Shown here in pieces: positions 18,605 to 26,168 of a stretch of 64,000 nt of DNA. The position numbers and the translations under genes are program-made. Source of the DNA: JAHDHW01 sp963793295 (GTDB taxonomy: Bacteria > Bacteroidota > Bacteroidia > Chitinophagales > Saprospiraceae). The stretch is from contig CAWBZX010000023.1 of assembly GCA_963793295.1 (NCBI GenBank), positions 186,001-250,000 of the forward strand, written 5' to 3'. A model generated the notes under the pieces. The model did not search any database. It saw nothing but the letters and a program-made list of their open reading frames with translations, and was not told the DNA's origin. The first letter of the stretch is position 1, and every line of letters begins with the position of its first letter.

Positions 18605-20458
18605 TTAATTTAAAAACGAATCATAAATCACCTGATGAATCATCGGACGGACATTTAAATCATATATTTTTCGATTTTCGCGGGTTTGATAAACTCGGTT
18701 TGAAAAGAAAATATAAATCAAATCGTACTCCGGATCCACCCAAACGAAAGTGCCGGTATATCCTGAATGGCCGTAACTTTCAGGGCTGGCATCTTTTGAA
18801 ACGGAACTTTTTTGCGGATGATATTCGATCAAAGGTTTATCAAAGCCCAGCCCCCGGCGATTGCCTTCCTCACAATACTGACAGCGCGTAAATTCATTTA
18901 TCGAGCTTTCGGCAATGAATCGCTGGCCGCCGTAAGTCCCACCGTTGAGATACATTTGCATCAGCTTCGCCAGATCATTAGCAGTTCCAAAAAGGCCTGC
19001 GTTGGAGGATACCCCTCCCATCATTGCTGCACCTTCGTCGTGCACCATTCCATGGATTTGAACCATCCGAAAAAAGGTATCCTTTTCCGTTGGGACAATA
19101 CGATCCAGCCGAAAATACAAATAGGGATTATAAGTAATTGTAAAAGCTCCAAGCGGTCGGTAAAAAGTACTTTTTAGATACGTTTCAAAATCCTGATTGA
19201 CTAAATCAGAAACAATCTTAGGAAAAAGGTAAAAGGCCAAACCAGAATATTTGTAACCCTTTTCTTCATTCAAAGGTGATTTTTTAATCGCTTTGTAAAT
19301 CTTTTTTTCGTAATTGCGGTACAAATAAAGCTGATCTGTGACTTTAGTCGGAAATCTTTTTGAAGGGATGGTTTTAAATGTTCTGCATTTGTATTTTCCG
19401 TTTTTTTTCAGCGTACTTCGCCAATAAGGAATCCAGGGTTGGAGTTGTGCATTGTGCGCCAGAATCGGCCGTATTTTAAGTTCCGCTTTATCCGAATTTT
19501 TAAATTTTGGAAAATAATTTTTTAAAGGCGCTTCGAGGTCAAATTCTCCCTCGCCGTGTAAATTCATCAGCGCCGGAAGTGCGCCGGTGATTTTCGTTAC
19601 AGATGCGAAATCATAGATGTCGTCTTGCCGAACAGCACATTTTTTATCATAGGTTTGAAAACCCCACGATTCGTAAAAAACCACATGTCCATCTTTTGCA
19701 ATCAATACCTGGCAACCTGGAAAAGCGCCGCTATCAATCGCCATTTGAGCAATTGCCGAAATGCTGTCGCGGAGCAATTGAGCATTCATATCCAATAACT
19801 CCGGTGGAGAATACCGCAATCGAAGTCCTCCTTCCGAACTCATTCCCTCACCTTTTTTAAAATGATCATTCAGATCTTTTTCCAAGCGTTGACTGGCTCC
19901 GAAACCGCCAAAAATTAGTTGGGCTGCCAGCGATTGATAATATTCTCCAGCTCCTGTGACGTAAATCAAATGGCTGGATTTTTCGAAGTAGAAAGGGAAA
20001 CTATTTAAAATACCAAATTCATCAAAAATTACTGAAATTGTAGTTGGTTGGCTGATGATTTTTTGTAGCTCGGCAACTACTTCGGCGTTCAATTCAAATA
20101 ATTTATGAAGATGGAAATGTAAAATCGTGAGACCATTTTTGCTCTCTGTTCTTTTTTCAAAAGTATCTTTTTCTAAGTCAAAAATTTCAAAATTCAGCAA
20201 AGTGTATTTACTCAAAGTCTCATCAAAATGATTGATGGAATCAGCTCCAACATTGATACTTTCCAAAGTCATCACGTCCAATCCCTGCAAAGGAATCAAT
20301 TGTTTTTCGTTGCGCAAAAGGAAAATTGAACGCTCCGCATTTTCAAAATCCTGAACGATCAATGAGGTATCGTTCTTTTCTTTTTGTCCAAAATAACTTT
20401 TTGGTAACAAAAAAAACACGATGAATAGAAAACAAGCTGATTTATTGAAAAGCATCAA
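18605..20458 (-). CDS. Serine hydrolase (class C beta-lactamase fold) with GH3 C-terminal remnant
   Basis: 617 residues, signal peptide 1-24. Residues about 222-617 form a beta-lactamase/DD-peptidase domain with FASVTKITGA (S286xxK289), a YSGLAFYLFP tyrosine motif and GHSGYTGTFVWVDPE replacing KTG. The active site looks complete. Residues about 37-215 resemble a glycoside hydrolase family 3 C-terminal domain: AERSIFLLRNEKQLIPL at its start and LIFGGFGASQRLEKDL at its end match the LLKNE..LPL and FGG..ASGRLPV motifs of GH3 enzymes. Bacteroidota carry ~1,000-residue GH3/beta-lactamase fusions. This gene looks like such a fusion without the GH3 catalytic domain. The cell-wall neighbourhood suggests a muropeptide or peptidoglycan substrate, not antibiotic resistance (inference). 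Confidence 0.85.
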   Translation of the reverse strand: MMLFNKSACFLFIVFFLLPKSYFGQKEKNDTSLIVQDFENAERSIFLLRNEKQLIPLQGLDVMTLESINVGADSINHFDETLSKYTLLNFEIFDLEKDTFEKRTESKNGLTILHFHLHKLFELNAEVVAELQKIISQPTTISVIFDEFGILNSFPFYFEKSSHLIYVTGAGEYYQSLAAQLIFGGFGASQRLEKDLNDHFKKGEGMSSEGGLRLRYSPPELLDMNAQLLRDSISAIAQMAIDSGAFPGCQVLIAKDGHVVFYESWGFQTYDKKCAVRQDDIYDFASVTKITGALPALMNLHGEGEFDLEAPLKNYFPKFKNSDKAELKIRPILAHNAQLQPWIPYWRSTLKKNGKYKCRTFKTIPSKRFPTKVTDQLYLYRNYEKKIYKAIKKSPLNEEKGYKYSGLAFYLFPKIVSDLVNQDFETYLKSTFYRPLGAFTITYNPYLYFRLDRIVPTEKDTFFRMVQIHGMVHDEGAAMMGGVSSNAGLFGTANDLAKLMQMYLNGGTYGGQRFIAESSINEFTRCQYCEEGNRRGLGFDKPLIEYHPQKSSVSKDASPESYGHSGYTGTFVWVDPEYDLIYIFFSNRVYQTRENRKIYDLNVRPMIHQVIYDSFLN

Positions 20459-20482
20459 TTTTTATGTTTAATTTGACAATTC

Positions 20483-20515
20483 CAAAGCTAGCAATTGAAT
20501 CATGAATTTCACAAA
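20483..20515 (-). promoter_or_regulatory. Bacteroidota-type promoter of the serine hydrolase gene
   Basis: On the minus strand TTTG (20515-20512), a 21-base spacer and TAGCTTTG (20490-20483) match the TTTG / TAnnTTTG consensus. The -7 box lies 25 bases upstream of the start at 20458. The element overlaps the first codons of the divergent DD-carboxypeptidase gene. Confidence 0.5.
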
Positions 20516-21872
20516 AAACCACGATTTCAAATTCTTGTCTCGAATTTCTATTTATCAGGGTCTGTTTCTTGTTGTGATTTTGCTGTCACTATCTTGTAGT
20601 TCAATTAGAAGGCTACAAAAATCGAAAGTAAGAGAATACCAAAACTTAGTACAAACATCAACCATTTTCAATCAAGGTTTTACAGGTTTTGAATTATACG
20701 ATCCTTCTTCGGATCAAGTCATTTATTCTATAAATGCCGATAAATATTTCACACCGGCTTCCAATACAAAAATATTCACTTTTTATACTTCTTTGAATAT
20801 TTTAGGCGACTCCATTCCTGCGTTTCGTTATGTTGTAAAAGGAGATTCTTTGCTATTTTGGGGAACTGGAGATCCGTCTTTCAACAACCCTTACCTCGTT
20901 CAAAATGAACGTGTTATCCAATTTTTTAAAAACAGAAGCGAACAACTATTCTTTTGTTCCTACAATTTTCAAGATGTGCGATTTGGGTCTGGCTGGGCAT
21001 GGGACGATTATTATTATTCGTATCAACCGGAGAAATCTTCTTTCCCTTTTCACGGCAATGTTGTTCAGTTTGAAAAAAAGAAAGGAATTGATGTTTTTGA
21101 AATAAAACCAGCCTATTTTAAAGATAAATTGGTAACGAATCAACAACAAATTCCTTATCGAATTAAACGGCAACCTGATGGCAATACTTTCGAATTCAAT
21201 CCAGGTTCAATGAACAGATATGAATATGAAAACGACCATCCTTTTAAATATTCAGATGAACTTTTGGTCGCTATGTTATCGGATGTTTTAGAAAAAAATG
21301 TGGAACTACTTACATCGGAATCCATGCCTCCGGCTAATTCCAAAGTGATTTATAGCGTTTCAGCAGATACGCTTTATCGCAGGCTAATGCAGGAGAGTGA
21401 TAATTTTATCGCTGAACAACTTTTATTGCTTTGTGCAAATATAGTCTTCGATACGCTCAACACTACCAAAATAATTCAATTTGCAAAAGACAGTTTGCTG
21501 AGTGATCTGCCAGATCAGGCAAATTGGGTGGATGGCTCTGGCTTGTCGCGATACAATTTGTTCACACCAAGATCAATCGTATTTTTATTAAACCAACTTT
21601 ATAAGAAAATTCCACGGGAACGGCTGTTCCATATTTTTCCGGCTGGAGGTGAATCAGGCACTATTTCTACTCGATATGCCGGTGATGGAAAACCTTATGT
21701 TTTTGCAAAAACCGGTACCCTTCGCAACAACCATTGTTTGAGTGGCTATTTGGTTACACGTAGTGGTAAAGTGTTGATTTTCAGTTTTATGCACAATAAT
21801 TTTCCAAAAGGATCAGCTGCTCATAAAGATGAAATGGAGAAAGTTTTGAAAGCGATTTATCTGGCTTATTAG
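20502..21872 (+). CDS. dacB: D-alanyl-D-alanine carboxypeptidase/endopeptidase, PBP4 family (S13), lipoprotein
   Basis: 456 residues with a lipobox at Cys32 (LLSLSC). All three penicillin-binding motifs are present: TPASNTKIF (S87xxK90), SDN in MQESDNFIAEQ, and FAKTGTLRNNHCLSGYL. GTGDPSFNNPY is typical of PBP4/DacB. The enzyme trims D-alanine from, or cleaves cross-links between, peptide stems on the periplasmic side. It is divergent from the serine hydrolase and its stop overlaps the stop of the response regulator by 4 bases. The symbol reflects the family, not proven orthology. Confidence 0.9.
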   Translation: MNFTKNHDFKFLSRISIYQGLFLVVILLSLSCSSIRRLQKSKVREYQNLVQTSTIFNQGFTGFELYDPSSDQVIYSINADKYFTPASNTKIFTFYTSLNILGDSIPAFRYVVKGDSLLFWGTGDPSFNNPYLVQNERVIQFFKNRSEQLFFCSYNFQDVRFGSGWAWDDYYYSYQPEKSSFPFHGNVVQFEKKKGIDVFEIKPAYFKDKLVTNQQQIPYRIKRQPDGNTFEFNPGSMNRYEYENDHPFKYSDELLVAMLSDVLEKNVELLTSESMPPANSKVIYSVSADTLYRRLMQESDNFIAEQLLLLCANIVFDTLNTTKIIQFAKDSLLSDLPDQANWVDGSGLSRYNLFTPRSIVFLLNQLYKKIPRERLFHIFPAGGESGTISTRYAGDGKPYVFAKTGTLRNNHCLSGYLVTRSGKVLIFSFMHNNFPKGSAAHKDEMEKVLKAIYLAY

Positions 21873-22573
21873 TCATTTCTGACGTTCAAAATGAAGCCAA
21901 CTTTGAAGACATTTTCGATGCTGATTCGCGGATCATCGCTGAGTAATTTACGGATACGGGAAATAAAAACATCGAAGCTCCTTCCCAAAAAATAATCGCG
22001 TTTGCCATAGATTTTTTCAACGGCTTCTTCGCGTTTCAGTATTTGGTTTTGATTGAGGCAGAGCAATCGCAACACCTCATTTTCCTTTTCAGTAATTCTC
22101 CTCAGTTTTCCTTTATAACACAACTCCCTGCGCGTATAATCAAATGAATAATCTCCAATTGAAAAATGGGTAGCTACACTTTCCAAAGGCGATTCATTTT
22201 CAAAGTGTCTTAAAATCACTTTTATTTTACAAAGCAGTACTTCTTCATCGAAAGGTTTGGTGATAAAATCTTCCGCTCCTAGTGTAAATCCACGCAATTT
22301 ATCTTCCTTCATTGACCTTGCGGTAAGAAACAGAAATGGAATATCTTTTCTTTCCAACCTGATCTGTCGTGCCAATTGAAAGCCGTCCATTTCGGGCAAC
22401 ATGACATCTAAAACACAGAGATGAAATTGTTCCTTTTTAAAGCTGGACAAACCCGATTCGCCATCACGGCAAAGCTTCACTTCAAAGCCCTCGGACTGCA
22501 AAAATTCCATGAGTAAAAAGCCTAAATGGAGGTCATCTTCTACAATCAAAATTCGTTTGTTGAAACTATTCAT
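21869..22573 (-). CDS. OmpR/PhoB-family response regulator
   Basis: 234 residues. Receiver domain 1-120 with acidic VEDD (12-15), phospho-acceptor Asp56 in CVLDVMLPEMDG and Lys in FITKPFDEE. Winged-helix DNA-binding domain about 135-232 (LRRITEKENEVLRLLCLNQN, RSFDVFISRIRKLL). It starts 6 bases after the stop of the sensor kinase, so the two are one transcript. Targets unknown; the divergent small Cys-rich secreted protein is the nearest candidate. Confidence 0.93.
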   Translation of the reverse strand: MNSFNKRILIVEDDLHLGFLLMEFLQSEGFEVKLCRDGESGLSSFKKEQFHLCVLDVMLPEMDGFQLARQIRLERKDIPFLFLTARSMKEDKLRGFTLGAEDFITKPFDEEVLLCKIKVILRHFENESPLESVATHFSIGDYSFDYTRRELCYKGKLRRITEKENEVLRLLCLNQNQILKREEAVEKIYGKRDYFLGRSFDVFISRIRKLLSDDPRISIENVFKVGFILNVRND

Positions 22574-22579
22574 TTGGAT

Positions 22580-23818
22580 TTAATTTGTGGGTAAAAAGAG
22601 GTCAAAACGACAACCTTTGTTTAATTCGCTGATCACTTTGATAAAACCGCGGTGTTGTTCCACAATCATTTTCACATACGAAAGACCAAGGCCAAAACCG
22701 CTTTGGTTTGACTTTTCGAAAGCCTCGCTGCGTTTGTATTGTTTGAAAACTAATGCCTGTTCTTTTTCGCTGATACCAATGCCATTATCCTGAAAATGGA
22801 TCAAAATTCCATCTTTGTTATTTTCAACAGTGATGTCAATCTGCGCTGATTTGTTGGAATATTTTAAAGCATTATCTAAAAGATTTCGGAAAGCATTACC
22901 TAGGTGAAATTTATCTCCTAAAATAAAAAGGTCATCGGTTTTAATATTCAACTTTACTTTTGCCTGTTTTTCTTTGATTTGCAAATCCATGTCTTTGATC
23001 ACCTCTTTCAACAAATCAACAATGGGCAATTTTTCCTTTTCCAATTGATATTTACCATTTTCCAGTTTCGCCAAATGCAAAACGCGTTCAATCTGGTATT
23101 TTAAACGATCACTTTCTTTGTTGACAACTTCTAAATATCGATTGTCTTTTAAATCAACTTGTTGACGGGAAAGCAAGCGGGTTGCCAGGCCAATATTGGT
23201 TAAAGGCGTTCGAAATTCATGCGCCATATTGTTGAAAAAATTACGATTGATTTCGTCGATTTGTTTTTGTTTTAAAAGGGAATAATTGGCAAATACGAAA
23301 ACCAGGGTGATAAAAACCAAAATCACAATGGAAGAAAGAAGCATAAATTTCAATTTCCCAAAAATATATTTTGATTTCCCAGGAAAACTGATGCTCAACA
23401 AATGATCGTTATTTTGTTCAATCGGGCTCAAAGCCGTGCAATAGCGGGGAAAAGCTTCAGCTGGAACACGGGTTTTATCCAAAATAGAAATGTTGTATTC
23501 CAATTTTATATCATAAAAAGCAGTGGCTCTGGCAAGGGTGCTGTCAATAGTTTCCAACTCATAATCTAATGGCGTGGACAACTGGTAAACATCGGCAACC
23601 GATTCTACCGGCATACAAGAATCTTTATTTGGATCGCAATTTATTTTGGAGCCGTTAAGGCTTTCGACCGCGAAACAAAGCGCCATTCTAACCTTTTGGT
23701 CAAACTGCTCCTCGATCAGATGACGAGAGTCGGACATCCATTTGACCTGAAAAATAAAGAGGGTTATTAAAGCCAAAGTAGAAGCACCGATCACATAAGT
23801 TGTTCGATAGAATTTCAT
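22580..23818 (-). CDS. Membrane sensor histidine kinase
   Basis: 412 residues. TM1 about 7-27, a periplasmic sensor of ~125 residues without a recognisable domain and with a Cys pair (INCDPNKDSCMP), and TM2 about 157-180. HisKA has His200 in NMAHEFRTPLTNIG. HATPase_c shows the N box NAFRNLLDNALKYS, DNGIGIS and GFGLGLSYV. No HAMP domain is visible between TM2 and HisKA. First gene of the two-component pair; orthodox and apparently intact. Confidence 0.93.
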   Translation of the reverse strand: MKFYRTTYVIGASTLALITLFIFQVKWMSDSRHLIEEQFDQKVRMALCFAVESLNGSKINCDPNKDSCMPVESVADVYQLSTPLDYELETIDSTLARATAFYDIKLEYNISILDKTRVPAEAFPRYCTALSPIEQNNDHLLSISFPGKSKYIFGKLKFMLLSSIVILVFITLVFVFANYSLLKQKQIDEINRNFFNNMAHEFRTPLTNIGLATRLLSRQQVDLKDNRYLEVVNKESDRLKYQIERVLHLAKLENGKYQLEKEKLPIVDLLKEVIKDMDLQIKEKQAKVKLNIKTDDLFILGDKFHLGNAFRNLLDNALKYSNKSAQIDITVENNKDGILIHFQDNGIGISEKEQALVFKQYKRSEAFEKSNQSGFGLGLSYVKMIVEQHRGFIKVISELNKGCRFDLFLPTN

Positions 23819-24176
23819 GATTTAAATCTTTAGACAGCTGAATTTGAATACAAAATGAAAATAACTTATGAGAAATAATGAGATTTAACAGCTCTTTAAC
23901 AAGTGAATAACAGCTAAAAAACAGCTTCGCTTGCATTGTGCCACTACCTTTGTAAAGGTCAATCAAGAGCATATTTAAAATTAATCCTTTTGTCAATATG
24001 AACACTTTTCTTCTCTACTATTCAGCTATTTTTCAACACGTACTATACAAGTATGCGATTCAAAATGAGCTTCGATTAGCCGTGAAAATTATTTCATATA
24101 GTTCAAAAAACCAAAATTAAAGATGCTTTAAATCCGTCAGCCCGGCGGTTCCGGGTGAATTTTCAAATAAAGTATA
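23819..24176. other. Divergent intergenic region of the two-component system and the Cys-rich gene
   Basis: 358 bases. A plus-strand TACCTTTG box lies at 23945-23952 inside the palindrome CCTTTGTAAAGG (23947-23958), a possible -7 element or operator far upstream of the gene at 24177. A GC-rich stem CCCGG-cggtt-CCGGG (24141-24155) sits 21 bases before that gene's start. No ORF with coding character. Confidence 0.45.
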
Positions 24177-24566
24177 ATGAAAAATTTAAGTTTAACCTTT
24201 TTTATGGTTTTTGGATTTTTAGCCTTTTCAACCAGCCTTCAGGCACAAACAACAACCAATGTAAAAGCTAAAAAAACAAACTGTCAAAAGCCTTGTACCC
24301 AAACAACTCAGGCGAATGCCTGGCTGCCCTATTCTACACTTTTTACAGTAGCTGCCAATGAAGAAAAAGCAAATACTCCCAACACAACGACAGCTAAAGA
24401 AAAAGCAGTTTGCCAGAAAGTTTGTACAAAAACGGTTGCGACAAAAGCTAATTGTGATCCAAAGGATTGTCCACCGGAATGTCTTCCTCCGAATTGTAAA
24501 ATTGTATCCTGTACTGCTAAATCAACAGCGGTTGCAATCAACCAAAAACCAGGTGATCAAAAGTAA
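24177..24566 (+). CDS. Small secreted Cys-rich protein of unknown function
   Basis: 129 residues, signal peptide 1-23 (STSLQAQ). The mature part is Thr/Lys/Ala-rich with paired cysteines: CQKPC, CQKVC, then a Pro-rich CDPKDCPPECLPPNC cluster and one more Cys. No family recognised. The CxxxC pairs could be disulfides or metal sites; no heme CxxCH is present. It is divergent from the histidine kinase gene and followed by its own terminator, so it is a one-gene transcript. Confidence 0.75.
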   Translation: MKNLSLTFFMVFGFLAFSTSLQAQTTTNVKAKKTNCQKPCTQTTQANAWLPYSTLFTVAANEEKANTPNTTTAKEKAVCQKVCTKTVATKANCDPKDCPPECLPPNCKIVSCTAKSTAVAINQKPGDQK

Positions 24567-24589
24567 TCCTCCAGAATCTCATTACCTTC

Positions 24590-24624
24590 AAAGAACCGGC
24601 ATTTGCTGGTTCTTTGTATTTTTA
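24590..24624 (+). terminator. Intrinsic terminator after the Cys-rich gene
   Basis: Arms AAAGAACC (24590-24597) and GGTTCTTT (24608-24615) with a GC pair extending the stem, followed by gtatttttat. It lies 24 bases after the stop codon. Confidence 0.8.
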
Positions 24625-24690
24625 TAAAGGAAGATTGCTTATTGGAAGATGTTGATATTAATTCTATCGGATAACCTAATTAAGAATTCT

Positions 24691-25413
24691 ATGAAATATT
24701 TGATAATTATTTTGATACCACTTTCAGTTATGTCATGTAGAAATTCAAAAAATAGCGACAACAACTTTAAAGTGGAATATAAAGGAGCATTAAAAAACAT
24801 CATGCATAAAGGCGATATTTCTGCAAAAGCTGATCTGTTTGATTTCAAAGAAACCAATCATTTTTATGCGCTTGGAGCGATTGAAAATTTAAAAGGTGAA
24901 ATTCAAATATTTGACAGTAAACCCTTTAACACAACCGTAGTTGAAGGTGGTTTGGCCTTTGATAATTCTTTCAACAAAAAGGCAACCTTATTGGTCTATG
25001 TTTCTGTTGACAAATGGAAGACGATTAATATTCCTGATAGTGTTTCAACCTACGAACAGCTTGAAAAATATATAGAACGAGCCGCCAAGGAAAACCAAAT
25101 AAATATGGATGAGCCATTCCCCTTTTTGATAGAAGGCTCTGCAAAATCTTTTGACTGGCATGTAATTGATTGGAAAGATGGCGACATGGAACATTCACAT
25201 GAGAAACACAAAACATCCGGACTTAACGGTACCTTAAAAGATAAGCAAGTTGAAATGTTAGGATTTTACTCAAATGCACATCATGCTATCTTTACACACC
25301 ATACCACTAATATGCACCTACATGTAATAGCAACAGATAAAAAAGTAGCCGGTCACGTTGACGGTTTGACTTTAGGAAAAGAAATGATTCTTAAGTTGCC
25401 CCAGATTAAATAA
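24691..25413 (+). CDS. Acetolactate-decarboxylase-like lipoprotein
   Basis: The ORF opens at 24649, but ATG at 24691 starts a lipoprotein signal (MKYLIIILIPLSVMSC) and is preferred, giving 240 residues. The C-terminal half matches the alpha-acetolactate decarboxylase fold: FPFLIEG, VEMLGFYSNAHHAIFTHH, then HLH followed after 11 residues by a third His in GHVDGL. That His-x-His-(11)-His spacing is the zinc-ligand spacing of the family. Known members convert acetolactate to acetoin in the cytoplasm, so a lipoprotein form is odd and the true substrate may differ. It stands alone between the Cys-rich gene and a convergent acetyltransferase gene. Confidence 0.7.
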   Translation: MKYLIIILIPLSVMSCRNSKNSDNNFKVEYKGALKNIMHKGDISAKADLFDFKETNHFYALGAIENLKGEIQIFDSKPFNTTVVEGGLAFDNSFNKKATLLVYVSVDKWKTINIPDSVSTYEQLEKYIERAAKENQINMDEPFPFLIEGSAKSFDWHVIDWKDGDMEHSHEKHKTSGLNGTLKDKQVEMLGFYSNAHHAIFTHHTTNMHLHVIATDKKVAGHVDGLTLGKEMILKLPQIK

Positions 25414-25488
25414 CTCTCATAAATCGGGCATTTATTACAAACCAATGGCAAATTTTAAAAAATGAAAATTACAATTTTCCTATATTCA

Positions 25489-26049
25489 TTATTTCTTAGC
25501 TAAAGAATAAACCACCAGTTTTTCCAGCTCTTTCTCAAAAGTGAAATCATTTCTTTCCAAAAGTTTGATTGATTTAATATTTTTTGGATGGAGATCAGCT
25601 TCGATGGTATTGAGTTCCATGCTTTTAAAACCGTATTCAATTACTTTTTCAGCAGCTTCCTGCATGATTCCTTTCCCTTGGACATCTGGATGCAGCACAT
25701 AGCCGATTTCTGCTTTGTTTTTGTCTATCGAAATATTCCACAAGCAGATCGTTCCGATTATTTTTTGATCATTTTCCTGAAGTGTAATCCCCCAGAAAAT
25801 CCATTCGTTTTCGGAAACACCTTTGTTGATCATCCGGATATAATCCCTTGCGTCTTCAAGTGTTTCGGCTTTTGGAATATCAATGAATTCCAACATTTCT
25901 TCGTCCGAACGCATAAAAAGGATTTCTTTTTTGTCGTCAATCCTCAACTGTCGCAGCGTCAGGCGCTCCGTCGATAGGATGGGAAATGGAGTGAATTGAA
26001 GCATTGATTTAAAATCTAATAGACTTATATTATAAAAGTTCGATTTCAT
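25489..26049 (-). CDS. GNAT-family N-acetyltransferase (RimJ/RimL-like)
   Basis: 186 residues from the ATG at 26049; an ATG at 26004 just before LQFTPFPILSTERL gives the usual family start and may be the true one. Acetyltransferase_3 pattern: TERLTLRQLRIDD, IIGTICLWNI, the acetyl-CoA loop VLHPDVQGKGIMQEAA and HPKNIKSIKLLERNDF. Substrate unknown; relatives modify ribosomal-protein or other N-termini. The stop faces the acetolactate-decarboxylase-like gene. Confidence 0.88.
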   Translation of the reverse strand: MKSNFYNISLLDFKSMLQFTPFPILSTERLTLRQLRIDDKKEILFMRSDEEMLEFIDIPKAETLEDARDYIRMINKGVSENEWIFWGITLQENDQKIIGTICLWNISIDKNKAEIGYVLHPDVQGKGIMQEAAEKVIEYGFKSMELNTIEADLHPKNIKSIKLLERNDFTFEKELEKLVVYSLAKK

Positions 26050-26130
26050 CTTAGTGAATCTCGGTGTGCTTTGTGCCTTGTGGTTTTATTTTTTACCACT
26101 CAGACACTAAGGTCACTTAGGGTCACTAAG
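26050..26130. repeat. Palindromic intergenic element of the CACTAAG type
   Basis: Outer arms CTTAGTG (26050-26056) and CACTAAG (26124-26130), inner arms GTGGT (26080-26084) and ACCAC (26095-26099) around a T-rich loop. The inside contains CTTTGTGCCTTGTGG and repeated CACTTAGGGTCACTAAG-type words. Similar CACTAAG/GTGCCTTTGTGG elements are scattered between genes in many Bacteroidota genomes. Only one copy is in this window, so repetition is inferred. Confidence 0.55.
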
Positions 26131-26168
26131 TTTTTTTTCAGACTAAAAATATTGAAATAGTATTTTGA

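Noticed and set aside
18605..20458. Antibiotic-resistance beta-lactamase
   Set aside because: Generic class C-fold serine hydrolase with HSG instead of KTG and a GH3-like N-terminal part, in a cell-wall recycling context.
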